64,000 nt of DNA from Jatrophihabitans sp. (lineage in GTDB: Bacteria; Actinomycetota; Actinomycetes; Mycobacteriales; Jatrophihabitantaceae), in NCBI GenBank assembly GCA_036389035.1, contig DASVQQ010000011.1, positions 434,001 to 498,000 of the forward strand. Reading direction: 5' to 3'. The position numbers were made by a program, and so were the translations under genes. Below are positions 44,780 through 53,312 of the stretch, in pieces; the first letter of the stretch is position 1, and each line of letters begins with the position of its first letter. Under the pieces are notes generated by a model that saw only the letters and a program-made list of their open reading frames with translations, had not been told where the DNA came from and searched no databases.

Positions 44780-44846
44780 CCGCCGGCGCGGACCGAGCCG
44801 GCTGGCGCGGACCGAGCCGCCGGCGCGGACCTAGCCGCCGGCGCGG
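44777..44846. repeat. 18/19-bp direct repeats at the convergent gene junction
   Basis: Four copies of a GAGCCGCCGGCGCGGACC-like unit (44777-44794, 44795-44813, 44814-44831, and a partial 44832-44846) span the stop codons of the O-methyltransferase and the opposing dikinase subunit. They are GC-rich with internal CCGCCGGCG pairing and may act as a transcription block between convergent operons. Confidence 0.7.
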
Positions 44847-45895
44847 TTACCGGTCACCGCGCCGCTGATCCACCTGGTCACCGGATGGCTGGCGTCGAAT
44901 CGCGGCCGGTGCGGCCGGCTGGACCAGACGGTCTCCGGCCGGCGCTGCAGCAGCACCAGCTCCCGGCCGGCCGGCTGGTCCTGCTCGACTGCGAACTCCA
45001 GGTCCTGCGGGCAGCCCTGTTGCCGCTCGATCTGCTTGCCCAGCCGGGCCAGCGAGATCACCTGCGCGTCGGTCAGGCAGGGCTGCGCCCAGCGTGCCGG
45101 GTCGACGCCGACAGCAGCGCCGCCGCGGCGGTACTCGATCCGCTTGTCGCCGGGCGTGAACTCCACAATGCCGAGTCCCACCTTGTCGATCACCCAGCGG
45201 TCCGGGGTGACCTCGCCGCCGACCACGGCCAGGCCCAGGCCCCAGCTCGCCTCGATCACGATCCGGGACCGGTCTCCGGTGACGGGTGAGATGGTGAACA
45301 TCACCCCGGCCGCGCGGGCTCGCACCGTCCGCTGCACGACCACCGCCATCTCGACGGCGGCCGGGTCCAGGCCGCTGTTGCGGGCATAGCCGATGGCCTG
45401 GGCCGCGAAAACGCTGCTCCAGCAGCGCCGCACATGGGCCAGCACGTCCTCAGCCCCAACGACGTCCACCCAGGTCTGGAACTCTCCGGCGAAGCTGGCC
45501 GTCGCCGAATCCTCAGCGGTGGCGCTGGATCGGACCGCGACATCGAGGTCGGCGACGCCGGACTGCTCGCACAGGCGTTGATAACGCTGCCTGATCTCGG
45601 CGTCCACCGCCGCCGGGGTCGGGGCCGCCGCCAGCTGTGCTCCGAGCTGGTCGGCGGCCGCGGCCGGATCGCCGCCTTCGAGCGCGGCGACCACGGCGGC
45701 CCGCAATCCCGACTCGTCGAGAAAGGCGCGGTAGGCCGCGGCGCCGATGGCGAACCCCGGGGCCACCGGCAGCCCTGCCGCGCAGAGCCCGGCCAGGCCC
45801 GCGGCCTTGCCTCCGAACTCGCGCGGGTCCCGGCAGGCCGGATCGTCCAGCCCTCTGGTGAATGCCGCCGGCACGGCTGAATGCGCCGCGCTCAC
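44831..45895 (-). CDS. PEP synthase/PPDK N-terminal ATP-binding domain protein (PpsB-like)
   Basis: The 354-residue protein is only the ATP-grasp-like nucleotide-binding domain of PEP synthase-type dikinases. Visible motifs are the lysine region REFGGKAAGLAGL, VRSSATAEDSATASFAGEFQ, and VMFTISPVTGDRSRIVIEASWGLG. The phosphohistidine domain is on the preceding gene product, and the two reading frames overlap by GTGA, so they should form one two-subunit enzyme. Phenylphosphate synthase (PpsA/PpsB) has this split design and phosphorylates phenol, which fits a cluster making a phenolic polyketide. It is the last gene of the leftward operon. Confidence 0.8.
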   Translation of the reverse strand: MSAAHSAVPAAFTRGLDDPACRDPREFGGKAAGLAGLCAAGLPVAPGFAIGAAAYRAFLDESGLRAAVVAALEGGDPAAAADQLGAQLAAAPTPAAVDAEIRQRYQRLCEQSGVADLDVAVRSSATAEDSATASFAGEFQTWVDVVGAEDVLAHVRRCWSSVFAAQAIGYARNSGLDPAAVEMAVVVQRTVRARAAGVMFTISPVTGDRSRIVIEASWGLGLAVVGGEVTPDRWVIDKVGLGIVEFTPGDKRIEYRRGGAAVGVDPARWAQPCLTDAQVISLARLGKQIERQQGCPQDLEFAVEQDQPAGRELVLLQRRPETVWSSRPHRPRFDASHPVTRWISGAVTGNRAGG

Positions 45896-48495
45896 ACCGC
45901 CTGCCCGGCCGCCGCGGACAGCACCACGACCTCACCGGTGGTGCCGTCCAGGCGAACCCGGTCACCGGTCTGCAGCCGCATGGTGGCGAACCCGGTGCCG
46001 ACCACGGCGGGCAGCCCGTACTCGCGGCAGACGATCGCGGCGTGACTCATCATGCCGCCGATGTCGGTGACCACTCCGGCGGCGACCGAGAACGCCGGCC
46101 CCCAGGACGGGGCGGTGATCGGGCAGACCAGCACCTCGCCCGGACGCAGGTCACCCAGGTCGCGCTCGGAACGCAGCAACCGCACCGAACCCTCCACGAC
46201 GCCCGGCGAGGCTCCGATCCCGGTCAGGTTGTCGGCCGCGCCGCCGTCCTGATCCAGGCCCAGCCAGGCCGCGACCCGCTCGGTGGTGACGCCGTAGTTC
46301 ATGATCGCGAACGGGTCGACCACCTCCTCGGGTGCGGGCCCGTACGCGGGCAGCGGATTGGCGGCCTGCAGCGCGGCCACGATCGGCCGGCGCCGGTCGA
46401 TCTCGGCGGCCCAGCGCTGGACGCCCCGCTGTGGAACGCCGATCGCCCAGGACTGGACGATGTCGTGCAGCACCTGCTCGAGTTCGAAGCGATTGAAGAA
46501 GAACACGTCGTCGCGCTGCCGGGTGAACCCCGAGGCCACCAGGAAGTCCCCGAGCTCCCAGAGCTTATGCCAGAACACCGAGTGCGCCCAGTGCTCGATG
46601 TAGATGTTGTGCTCTTCGATGTAGGGATACACCTGCCGGGACAGCCCCAGCAGCTCGTCGAACTGGACGGCCTCCTCGTCGGTGAGCAGGCTGCGGTACT
46701 CGGCGACGATCTCGTCGCGCTCGGCCAGCAGCCGGGCCACCGGCCGCTCGATCTCCTCACCCGCCTGCAGCCTGCCGATGTAGCGGGCGATTCCGGTCAG
46801 CGGGATCGCCGGATTGCTGAGCCAGGTGTCCTGGTCGTGGGTGAAGCCGTACTCGGCGAAGTAGTTGAACCACGGGTCCTTGGCGGTGTCATAGGCCTGC
46901 TGCCACTTCTGTCCGTCAGCCGTGCCGGCCAGTGCCGCGAAGGTCTTCTCCGGATCATCGCCCACGATAAGGTCGTGCACGCCCAATTCGCAGGCCAGCC
47001 GGGCAAGGGTCCGCAGCTCCTCGTCCGGCCGGAAGGCGAGGATGTCGATGCCGGCCACCATCCGCGCGATCAACTGCTCGGAGATCTCGGGGAAGGCCTC
47101 CTTGCAGAACTGGAAGAACACGATGTAGCCGCCGTAGCCGAGGTTGAGGAACTCGAAGTGGTGCTGCCAGACCACGAAGAGGTCGTCCATCAACCGGTGG
47201 TAGTCGGCGATCACCTCCCAGGCAGTGGACCGGCCGCGGGCCTCGGTGACCACCTCCATCGGCTCGTACTCCGGCAGCGGGGCAAAGCTGACGGTGCGCA
47301 TGTCATCGACGAGGGCGACGACCTTGTCCTTCCAGCGGGCGTAGAGGGAATCCCAGTTCTGGTAGTAGAAACCGGCACGCTCCTGGAAGTGCTCGACGCG
47401 GCGGGCGATCTCGTCGGGATCGCTGACCGCGATCGGCGAGATGTAGAGGTAGCCGTGCTGGACGCGCACGTCCAGGCCCAGCGACGCGGGCAGCGAGAAG
47501 ATCCGGGTGCTGCTCTGGGCGGCGCCGAAGTAGGCCGCCTCGGCGACCACGCTGCCCAGCGGGTGGGTGCCGCGCGACCAGTGCATGGTGTCGGCGAACC
47601 AGAGCCGGGAGGTCTCCTCGGCGCGGGTCTCCTCGGACGGGATGAGGTAGTAGGGGTACATCGACTCCCAACCCTCGCCGCCGGCCGGTGGTGGCACCTC
47701 GTGGAAGAACGCGAAGCGGGGCGGCTCTGCTGACCCCGCGCTCCGCTCGGAAAGCTGGCCCGCACCGGCTGCCTGGGGTTGCGCGGAGCCGCCCGGCTCC
47801 TGCCAGAGGGCGCCTGCGGCAAGCTCGTCGTCAAGCCGGCGCAGCAGCGCGAGGTCGATCTGGCGGATGTCGTCGACGGTGTGGCGCACGCCGGTGGCGG
47901 CCATCTCGGCGCGCTGGAAATTGTGCGCCATGCTGGCCGGCACGCCGAGGAAGCCGGCGCCGAGCGCCTTGCTCACCTCGGCCACCCGGTTGATGTCGTC
48001 GACGAAGAGCACCTCGTCGAAGTCGTAGCCGAAGATGTCGCGCACGATCTCGCGCATGCCCGGCCGGAAGTCGTTGACGTCGACATAGGGGATCTCGGCG
48101 TCGAAGAACTCGCGCAGGTGGCCGAGGTACTTGTCGAAGGTGTACTCGCGGTTGCGGCCGCCGTAGCAGGTGACCCGGACCCCGGCCTCGCGCAAGGTGG
48201 CCAACAGCTCGGCAGCGCCGGGCATCACCTGGATCGGGTGCTCCTTGAGGTACTCGTCGCGCTCGCGGAAGAAGGCGGCGATGGTCTCCTTGCCCGACCA
48301 CGGCAGCCGGCAGGCCAGCGCCATGTTCTGCCCGGCCGCCAGCTGCGGCGAGCCCCACACGCCGCGCTCGACCGCCGCGGTGTACTCGCCGCCGTGCTTG
48401 GTGACGAACCGCTCGATCACCGGGCTGTAGGTGTCGTTCAGCAGGACCCCGTCGCTGTCCAGCGCGACGAGGCGGATCTTGTTCAGCTTGCTCAT
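45892..48495 (-). CDS. HAD phosphatase fused to PEP-utilising phosphohistidine domain (PpsA-like)
   Basis: Residues 1 to about 205 are a HAD-type hydrolase (D13 and D15 in ALDSDGV, D166-D167 in FVDDIN). A long middle region (about 275-770) resembles the acceptor-binding part of PEP-utilising enzymes. Residues about 775-867 are the swivelling phosphohistidine domain with H818 in GGMMSHAAIVCREYGLP. The ATP-binding domain is missing and is encoded by the next gene. A kinase-type phosphohistidine carrier and a phosphatase domain on one chain is unusual. ATG 48495 has GGAG upstream. I infer phosphorylation of a phenolic intermediate; whether the HAD part removes phosphate later is unknown. Confidence 0.78.
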   Translation of the reverse strand: MSKLNKIRLVALDSDGVLLNDTYSPVIERFVTKHGGEYTAAVERGVWGSPQLAAGQNMALACRLPWSGKETIAAFFRERDEYLKEHPIQVMPGAAELLATLREAGVRVTCYGGRNREYTFDKYLGHLREFFDAEIPYVDVNDFRPGMREIVRDIFGYDFDEVLFVDDINRVAEVSKALGAGFLGVPASMAHNFQRAEMAATGVRHTVDDIRQIDLALLRRLDDELAAGALWQEPGGSAQPQAAGAGQLSERSAGSAEPPRFAFFHEVPPPAGGEGWESMYPYYLIPSEETRAEETSRLWFADTMHWSRGTHPLGSVVAEAAYFGAAQSSTRIFSLPASLGLDVRVQHGYLYISPIAVSDPDEIARRVEHFQERAGFYYQNWDSLYARWKDKVVALVDDMRTVSFAPLPEYEPMEVVTEARGRSTAWEVIADYHRLMDDLFVVWQHHFEFLNLGYGGYIVFFQFCKEAFPEISEQLIARMVAGIDILAFRPDEELRTLARLACELGVHDLIVGDDPEKTFAALAGTADGQKWQQAYDTAKDPWFNYFAEYGFTHDQDTWLSNPAIPLTGIARYIGRLQAGEEIERPVARLLAERDEIVAEYRSLLTDEEAVQFDELLGLSRQVYPYIEEHNIYIEHWAHSVFWHKLWELGDFLVASGFTRQRDDVFFFNRFELEQVLHDIVQSWAIGVPQRGVQRWAAEIDRRRPIVAALQAANPLPAYGPAPEEVVDPFAIMNYGVTTERVAAWLGLDQDGGAADNLTGIGASPGVVEGSVRLLRSERDLGDLRPGEVLVCPITAPSWGPAFSVAAGVVTDIGGMMSHAAIVCREYGLPAVVGTGFATMRLQTGDRVRLDGTTGEVVVLSAAAGQAV

Positions 48496-48518
48496 CTCTA
48501 CTCCAATGTCGTCGGTGG

Positions 48519-48574
48519 TCAGCTCTGCGATCAGTCGGTTCGGCAGGTCAGTTCTGCGGTCAGTCGGTTCAGCG
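48519..48574. repeat. two 28-bp direct repeats in an intergenic gap
   Basis: GGTCAGcTCTGCGaTCAGT... and GGTCAGtTCTGCGgTCAGT... are tandem near-copies, each followed by CGGTTC, in the 87-base gap between the KASII gene and the HAD-dikinase gene. This is one of the larger gaps inside the operon. Confidence 0.65.
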
Positions 48575-48582
48575 GTTGCCGG

Positions 48583-49818
48583 TCAGGCGGCGGTGAGCAC
48601 CAGCGCGGCGTTGTGGCCGCCGAAACCCATCGAGGTGCTCACCGCGACCTCGATCGGAGCCGGGCGGGGCGTGCCGTGCACCACGTCGATGTCGAGTTCG
48701 GGGTCCAGCCGGGCGAGGTTGGCGGTCGGCGGCACGCTGCGGTGCTCGATCGCCAACGCGGTGTAGGCGGCCTCGATGGCGCCCGCCGCCGCCAGCGGAT
48801 GGCCGGTCACACCCTTGGTGGACGTCACCAGCGCGCGCCCACCCAACACCCGGCGCAACATCCGGCCTTCGATCACATCGCCCAGCGGCGTCGAGGTGCC
48901 GTGCGCGTTGACGTGATCGACGTCCGAGCCGCTGAGCCCGGCGTCGGCCAGCGCGGCCCGCAGCGCCTGCTCGATGCCTTCGCCGCCAGGCGCCGGCGCG
49001 GTCGGGTGGTGGGCGTCGGTCGAGGCGCCGTAGCCGCGCACCACCGCCCGGACCCGGGCGCCGCGCGCCTGGGCGTCGGTCAGCCGTTCCAGGACCAGCA
49101 CGCCGGCCCCCTCGGCCGGCACGAAGCCGTCCCGGTCGGCGTCGAAGGGCCGCGACGCCAGCTCCGGATTCTCGGTTCGTCCGGACAGCGCGCCCATCCG
49201 GGCCAGTCCGGTCACCGCCAGCGGCGTCAGCGCCGCCTCCGCGCCACCGGCGACCACCACGTCGCAGTCCCCCCGTCGGAGCAGCTCGCGCGCGATCCCC
49301 ACCGCCGTCGCACCGGAGGCGCAGGCGGTCGCGGTGACCTGGCTGGGCCCCCTGGCCCCCAGGTCGATCGCGACCTGGCCGGCGACCATGTTGGCCAGGT
49401 ACATCGGAACCATCAGCGGCGACACTTTGCGCGGGCCGCCCTCGGCCATCGCGAGCTGGCTGGCCTCGAAAGCCTGCACCCCACCGAGTGAGTTGCCCAG
49501 CACCACGCCGACCCGGGCGCCGTCCCAGGTCCGGGGGTTCCAGCCCGCGTCGCCGGCGGCCTGCCGGGCGGCCACGATCGCCAGCTGGACGAACCGGGCC
49601 AGCTGCCGGGAGGCGAAGCCGCCGATCAGGGTGTCGGGGTCGAAGTCCGGCACCCGGCAGCTGAAGTCCACCGGGCAGCCCAGCAGCCGGTCATCCCGGC
49701 TGGCGCAGGAGATGCCCGAACTCACCCGGTCCCAGTTCGGCCCGATCCCGATGCCGGCCGGCGTCACCAGCCCCAACCCGGTGATGGCTACCTCGAACGG
49801 CCGCCGTTGCGGCGGCAT
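48583..49818 (-). CDS. beta-ketoacyl-ACP synthase II (FabF-like)
   Basis: This stand-alone KAS II of 411 residues has an intact triad C166 (TATACASGATA), H306 (NAHGTST) and H340 (KGVTGHPLAAAG). It is ATGA-coupled to the ACP gene. With the KASIII and ACP beside it, it could extend an acyl or beta-ketoacyl chain dedicated to this pathway, separate from the type I PKS. It is not a type II aromatic KS-alpha/CLF pair, because no partner subunit follows. Confidence 0.86.
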   Translation of the reverse strand: MPPQRRPFEVAITGLGLVTPAGIGIGPNWDRVSSGISCASRDDRLLGCPVDFSCRVPDFDPDTLIGGFASRQLARFVQLAIVAARQAAGDAGWNPRTWDGARVGVVLGNSLGGVQAFEASQLAMAEGGPRKVSPLMVPMYLANMVAGQVAIDLGARGPSQVTATACASGATAVGIARELLRRGDCDVVVAGGAEAALTPLAVTGLARMGALSGRTENPELASRPFDADRDGFVPAEGAGVLVLERLTDAQARGARVRAVVRGYGASTDAHHPTAPAPGGEGIEQALRAALADAGLSGSDVDHVNAHGTSTPLGDVIEGRMLRRVLGGRALVTSTKGVTGHPLAAAGAIEAAYTALAIEHRSVPPTANLARLDPELDIDVVHGTPRPAPIEVAVSTSMGFGGHNAALVLTAA

Positions 49819-50054
49819 CAGGGCAGCACGCCCTTGGCCACCAGCAACTGGGCGGCGTCGGCGACGGTCATCGTGTCGGTCAGCTCGCCGTCCTCGAGCG
49901 TGACGCCGAACTCGGTGTCCAGCACCAGGGCAAGCTCGACGATCACCAGCGAGTCGAAGCCGAGATCACCGAAAGCCGTGTCCTGGCCGATGTGCTCCTG
50001 CTGGACCTTGAAGTCGTCGAGCAGGATCTTCGTGATCCGCTCTTGGAGAGACAT
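49818..50054 (-). CDS. acyl carrier protein
   Basis: The 78-residue acidic protein has the phosphopantetheine site S35 in FGDLGFDSLVIVE and a typical four-helix ACP pattern. ATG 50054 overlaps the KASIII stop (TAATG) and its own stop overlaps the KASII start (ATGA), so the KASIII-ACP-KASII trio is translationally coupled. It is probably the dedicated carrier of the chain used by the AfsA-like enzyme. Confidence 0.9.
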   Translation of the reverse strand: MSLQERITKILLDDFKVQQEHIGQDTAFGDLGFDSLVIVELALVLDTEFGVTLEDGELTDTMTVADAAQLLVAKGVLP

Positions 50055-51103
50055 TATTCTCGCCCTTCTGAGGGGTCGGACCAGGTTGTCGGCTCGGTGC
50101 CGGAACCCTCGGGCAGCTCGGGCCAGACCAGGCCGACCGAGCCCCAGGTGAGGCCGCCGCCGAAGGCCGCCAGCACCACCCGGTCGCCGGTCCGGAGCTC
50201 GCCGGACCCGACTCCGGCCGCCAGTGCCAGCGGAACCGAGGCGGCCACCGTGTTGCCGACCTGCGCGATGTTGCTGACGAACCGGTCCAGCGGCACCCGC
50301 AGGTTTCGGGCGATGGCCGCGAGGATGCGGGCGTTGGCCTGGTGCAGCACCCACCGGTCGACCTCGCCCACCGGCCAGCCGGCCAGGTCTGCTGTCAGCT
50401 GCACCGACTGCGTCATCCGGTGCACGGCCTGGGCGAACACCGGCCGGCCCTGCATCCGGAAGTAGGTGTCCTCCTCCTTCACCGGCAAGCCCAGGGACCG
50501 CTGCCGGGAGCCGCCGCCGGGAATCTCGATCAGCTCGCGGCGGGTGCCGTCACTGCCCAGGTTCAGCCCGGTCAGGGCACCCCTCTCACCGGCCGTGCCG
50601 GCTCGCAGCAGCACCGCGCCGGCGCCGTCGCCGAACACCGCCCGGGTGGTCAGGTCGGTCGGGTCCAGCACCGTCGAGAAGGCGTCCGCGCCGATCACCA
50701 GGACGCTGTCGACCGTCTCGGCGGCGATCAACCCGGCCGCGGTCGCCAGCGCGTATACGAAGCCGGTGCAGACCGCTCCCACATCGAACGCGGCGACCGG
50801 CCCCAGCCCCAGCCGGGCGGCCACGTCGGGCGCGATCGCCGGGCTCAGCTGATCGGGCGTGTTGGTGGCGATGACCAGGGCGTCGGCCACCGAGGCGCCC
50901 GCCGAGGCCAGCGCCAAGCGGCCCGCCTCGACGGCCAGATCACTGGTGGCCTGGCCGGCGCCCACCACGTGCCGCTGCTCGATCCCGGTGCGGGTGCGGA
51001 TCCATTCCGGGTCGGTGTCCCACCACGGCATCAGCTCGTCGTTGCGCACCACAGTGGGCGGAACCCAGGCGCCTACCCCGGTCAGAACGGCGGCCCGGGT
51101 CAC
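50054..51103 (-). CDS. beta-ketoacyl-ACP synthase III (FabH-like)
   Basis: This 349-residue KAS III has the full C112 (DVGAVCTGF), H254 (VLHQANARI) and N284 (VGNTVAAS) triad, so it should start acyl chains from an acyl-CoA primer. GTG 51103 overlaps the AfsA-like stop (GTGA). Longer upstream frames are shadow coding. In the operon it likely primes the dedicated ACP encoded next. Confidence 0.87.
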   Translation of the reverse strand: MTRAAVLTGVGAWVPPTVVRNDELMPWWDTDPEWIRTRTGIEQRHVVGAGQATSDLAVEAGRLALASAGASVADALVIATNTPDQLSPAIAPDVAARLGLGPVAAFDVGAVCTGFVYALATAAGLIAAETVDSVLVIGADAFSTVLDPTDLTTRAVFGDGAGAVLLRAGTAGERGALTGLNLGSDGTRRELIEIPGGGSRQRSLGLPVKEEDTYFRMQGRPVFAQAVHRMTQSVQLTADLAGWPVGEVDRWVLHQANARILAAIARNLRVPLDRFVSNIAQVGNTVAASVPLALAAGVGSGELRTGDRVVLAAFGGGLTWGSVGLVWPELPEGSGTEPTTWSDPSEGRE

Positions 51104-52113
51104 GCGGTCCTGCTTTCCGGCTCGGTCATGGCCAACTGCGCCCTGGCGATCTCGGCTCCGGCCTGCCGAAAGCGCACCTCGACCGCCCCCCGCACACCGT
51201 CGAGCGGTGTGGCGATCAGCTCGATCGGCTCGGTCAGCTCCGCGTAGGCGCTGAAGGACGAGCTCATCGCCGTCATCTCGGTGTGCTCGGGACCCGCGCC
51301 GCCCCAGTGCTCGGTAGCCAGCGCCGCCAGTTGCCGAGCCGCCTCGACCAGCACCATCGCCGGAATGTGGTCCTGGGCGTGGTCGAACAGGCTGGTGTTC
51401 TCCACCGGGACCCGCAGCCGGGCGCTGACCGTCCGGTCGCCGGCCGCCACGTCGAGCAGCACGGCGTCGGTGGGCCGGAGCCGGCCGACCCTTGCGGGCG
51501 CGACGGGGCTCCCACCGGCCGGCGTCAGCTCGTCCGAGGACGGCAGCGCGCCGGGATGCTCGCGCGAGCGGACCACGCGGTAGGCCGGGTGGCTGAGGTA
51601 GCCGACCTCCATCCGGACCCGGCCGATCAGATCGCCGGCGGTCCAGAGCTCCAGCCGGTAGTCCAGCCCCCGGACCCGGTCCCGGACCACCCGCGGGTTG
51701 CTGGTGACCGCGGCGATCAGCAGCTCGGACGGACCCGGCGCCGTCGTCGCAGCGGCTGCCGTGCTCGCGCCGGCCCGGGTCGAAGGGAATTCGGCCGACC
51801 AGTTCCGCAGCACGAAATGCGCGTCCGGCTCGACGCCGAACAGGGCGTGCGCGGCGTAGGTCTCGGCCTGCCGGGCGCATTCCAGCAGCAGCATCGGGTC
51901 CCGACGCCGGCTGGGTCCGGTGTGCCCGGCGTAGTGCGGGTGCCCGGCCGGCAGCAGAGCCGCCGCGGTGAAGCCGGCCGGCCCGGTTCGGACCGCGCCG
52001 GTCAGAAAGGCCTCGGCAGGGTTGCGGCGATGCAGCAGCGCGCGGTCCACGGTGGCCGTGAAGCTCAGCCCGGCCGCGACCGGTGGCGCCGAGTCGTCCG
52101 GAGTTCTCGACAT
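51100..52113 (-). CDS. AfsA-like gamma-butyrolactone biosynthesis protein (double hot-dog)
   Basis: Two AfsA repeats are visible: an N-terminal LLHRRNPAEAFLTG with PMLLLECARQAETY, and a C-terminal FDHAQDHIPAMVLVEAARQL. AfsA enzymes acylate the hydroxyl of dihydroxyacetone phosphate with a beta-ketoacyl-ACP, the first step of A-factor type butenolide and butyrolactone synthesis. ATG 52113 (MSRTPDD) has AAAGG upstream; ATG 52131 would overlap the previous stop as ATGA and is the alternative. No cognate TetR-type receptor is adjacent, so it may serve the product's scaffold and not signalling. Confidence 0.8.
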   Translation of the reverse strand: MSRTPDDSAPPVAAGLSFTATVDRALLHRRNPAEAFLTGAVRTGPAGFTAAALLPAGHPHYAGHTGPSRRRDPMLLLECARQAETYAAHALFGVEPDAHFVLRNWSAEFPSTRAGASTAAAATTAPGPSELLIAAVTSNPRVVRDRVRGLDYRLELWTAGDLIGRVRMEVGYLSHPAYRVVRSREHPGALPSSDELTPAGGSPVAPARVGRLRPTDAVLLDVAAGDRTVSARLRVPVENTSLFDHAQDHIPAMVLVEAARQLAALATEHWGGAGPEHTEMTAMSSSFSAYAELTEPIELIATPLDGVRGAVEVRFRQAGAEIARAQLAMTEPESRTA

Positions 52114-52127
52114 CACGGTTGCCTTTC

Positions 52128-53312
52128 TCATGCCGCTGAGCCCGCCGCTGAGCCCGCCGCTGTGGTTGCCGACGGCCCGAGCAGGGCGCCGAGCAACTGC
52201 GCGGGCGGCGCCGCCGCGTCCCTGCTCAGCAGGCTGGTGACCAGCCGGTAAGGGTCCACGTAGGGCAGCCGGCCGGCCAGCGCCGACAGGGCGGCAGTGC
52301 TGGCCGCCAGGCCGGCGGAGCTCACCGGCCGGTCGCCGTGCTCGGCCAGCAGCCGCCCGGCGCGCTGCACCCAACGCCGCAGGTGCCTGGTCGAGAACGA
52401 CTCCCGGGCCGTACGGCCCAGCCCGGCCACCAGGTACAGCCGAAGCCCGAGCGCGAAGGCCGGCTCGCCGAACTCGGCCACCAGCGGCCCGGACAGCGCG
52501 CCCACCGTGTAGCCCTGCCAGCCGCCGAACCGGGTGGCCCGGGCGACGCCGTCCAAGGGCACCCTGGGGAACTCCAGCCGCGACACCTCGGCTCCGAGCC
52601 CGGTCAGCACGTGGGCCATCGTCCGGTAGTCGGCGCGGATCTCGACGTCGTGCGCGAGCACCACGTGGTCGTGATCGGCCAGCTGCGGAACCAGCTCGCA
52701 CAGCGTCGACATCAGGTAGTTGGCGTGCCCGTCCGAGCCGAGCATCATGCGCAGCGGAAGGCCCGCTGCCGTCGCGTCCAGGTACACCGGGGCTCCGAAC
52801 GGGCGCCCGTCGATGCAGAGGTCGTTGCGCACCAACAGCTCGATGAGCTCCTCGGCTGCCATCGGGGTCGGGCCGGTGCGGCCGAGCCCCGGGTCGAGCA
52901 TGCCGAGCATCCGGTAGTGGCCTTGCCACAGATCGAGCAGGCGCGCGCTGACCGGATGGGCCCAGCCGGCGGCAGCGCGGCGCACCAGCGGTTCCAGCGC
53001 CGGGTAGTCCACCCGCTCATCGCGCTGGAACTCCCCGTACAGCTCGCCGATCTCCTCCTCGGCGCACCGGCTGAAGTCGAAGCCCGGGTACCGGCGGTCC
53101 AGGTACTCCCAGAACCCGGCCACCTGCCGGCTGCCGGCGTGCGCGAGCGGGTGATACACGTGCGTCACGTCGGCGAAGGTGGCGCTCGCCCGGTGCAGCA
53201 GGTCCATCGAGAGCAGCAGCTTCAGGTGGGACGGGGTAAGCGGCTTGGTGGGGCTGACCGTCACCGGCGCCAGCAGCACCCGGCGGCGAGCGGGGCGGAT
53301 CGCGACCGTCAT
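52128..53312 (-). CDS. stand-alone arginyl-tRNA synthetase-like class I protein
   Basis: The 394-residue protein follows the ArgRS catalytic-domain order. A SPTKPLTPSHLKLLL stretch lies where SPNxAKPxHxGHLR occurs (the HIGH motif reads T26-P-S-H29). A CAEEEIGELYGEF segment matches the ArgRS lYxxa region, and DLWQGHYRMLGML follows. LGSDGHANYLM (SDG at 193-195) matches the KSDGxxxYxxxD strand and DHDHVVLAHDVEIRADYRTMAHVLTGLG the following one. No DALR anticodon domain is evident. It therefore cannot be the housekeeping enzyme. It may activate an acid as adenylate or be a catalytically altered paralogue. The match is by eye and needs profile confirmation. Confidence 0.6.
   Translation of the reverse strand: MTVAIRPARRRVLLAPVTVSPTKPLTPSHLKLLLSMDLLHRASATFADVTHVYHPLAHAGSRQVAGFWEYLDRRYPGFDFSRCAEEEIGELYGEFQRDERVDYPALEPLVRRAAAGWAHPVSARLLDLWQGHYRMLGMLDPGLGRTGPTPMAAEELIELLVRNDLCIDGRPFGAPVYLDATAAGLPLRMMLGSDGHANYLMSTLCELVPQLADHDHVVLAHDVEIRADYRTMAHVLTGLGAEVSRLEFPRVPLDGVARATRFGGWQGYTVGALSGPLVAEFGEPAFALGLRLYLVAGLGRTARESFSTRHLRRWVQRAGRLLAEHGDRPVSSAGLAASTAALSALAGRLPYVDPYRLVTSLLSRDAAAPPAQLLGALLGPSATTAAGSAAGSAA

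Noticed and set aside
45862..47733. 623-codon rightward open frame, and similarly long frames at 47779-49491 and 56646-59234
   Set aside because: They lie antisense to clear enzymes (HAD-dikinase, KASII, PEP-synthase-like), have low-complexity His/Gln/Arg-rich translations and no start signals; they are by-products of high GC content.
52128..53312. Housekeeping arginyl-tRNA synthetase
   Set aside because: Too short, the HIGH motif is altered, the anticodon-binding domain is not evident, and the gene lies inside a biosynthetic operon.
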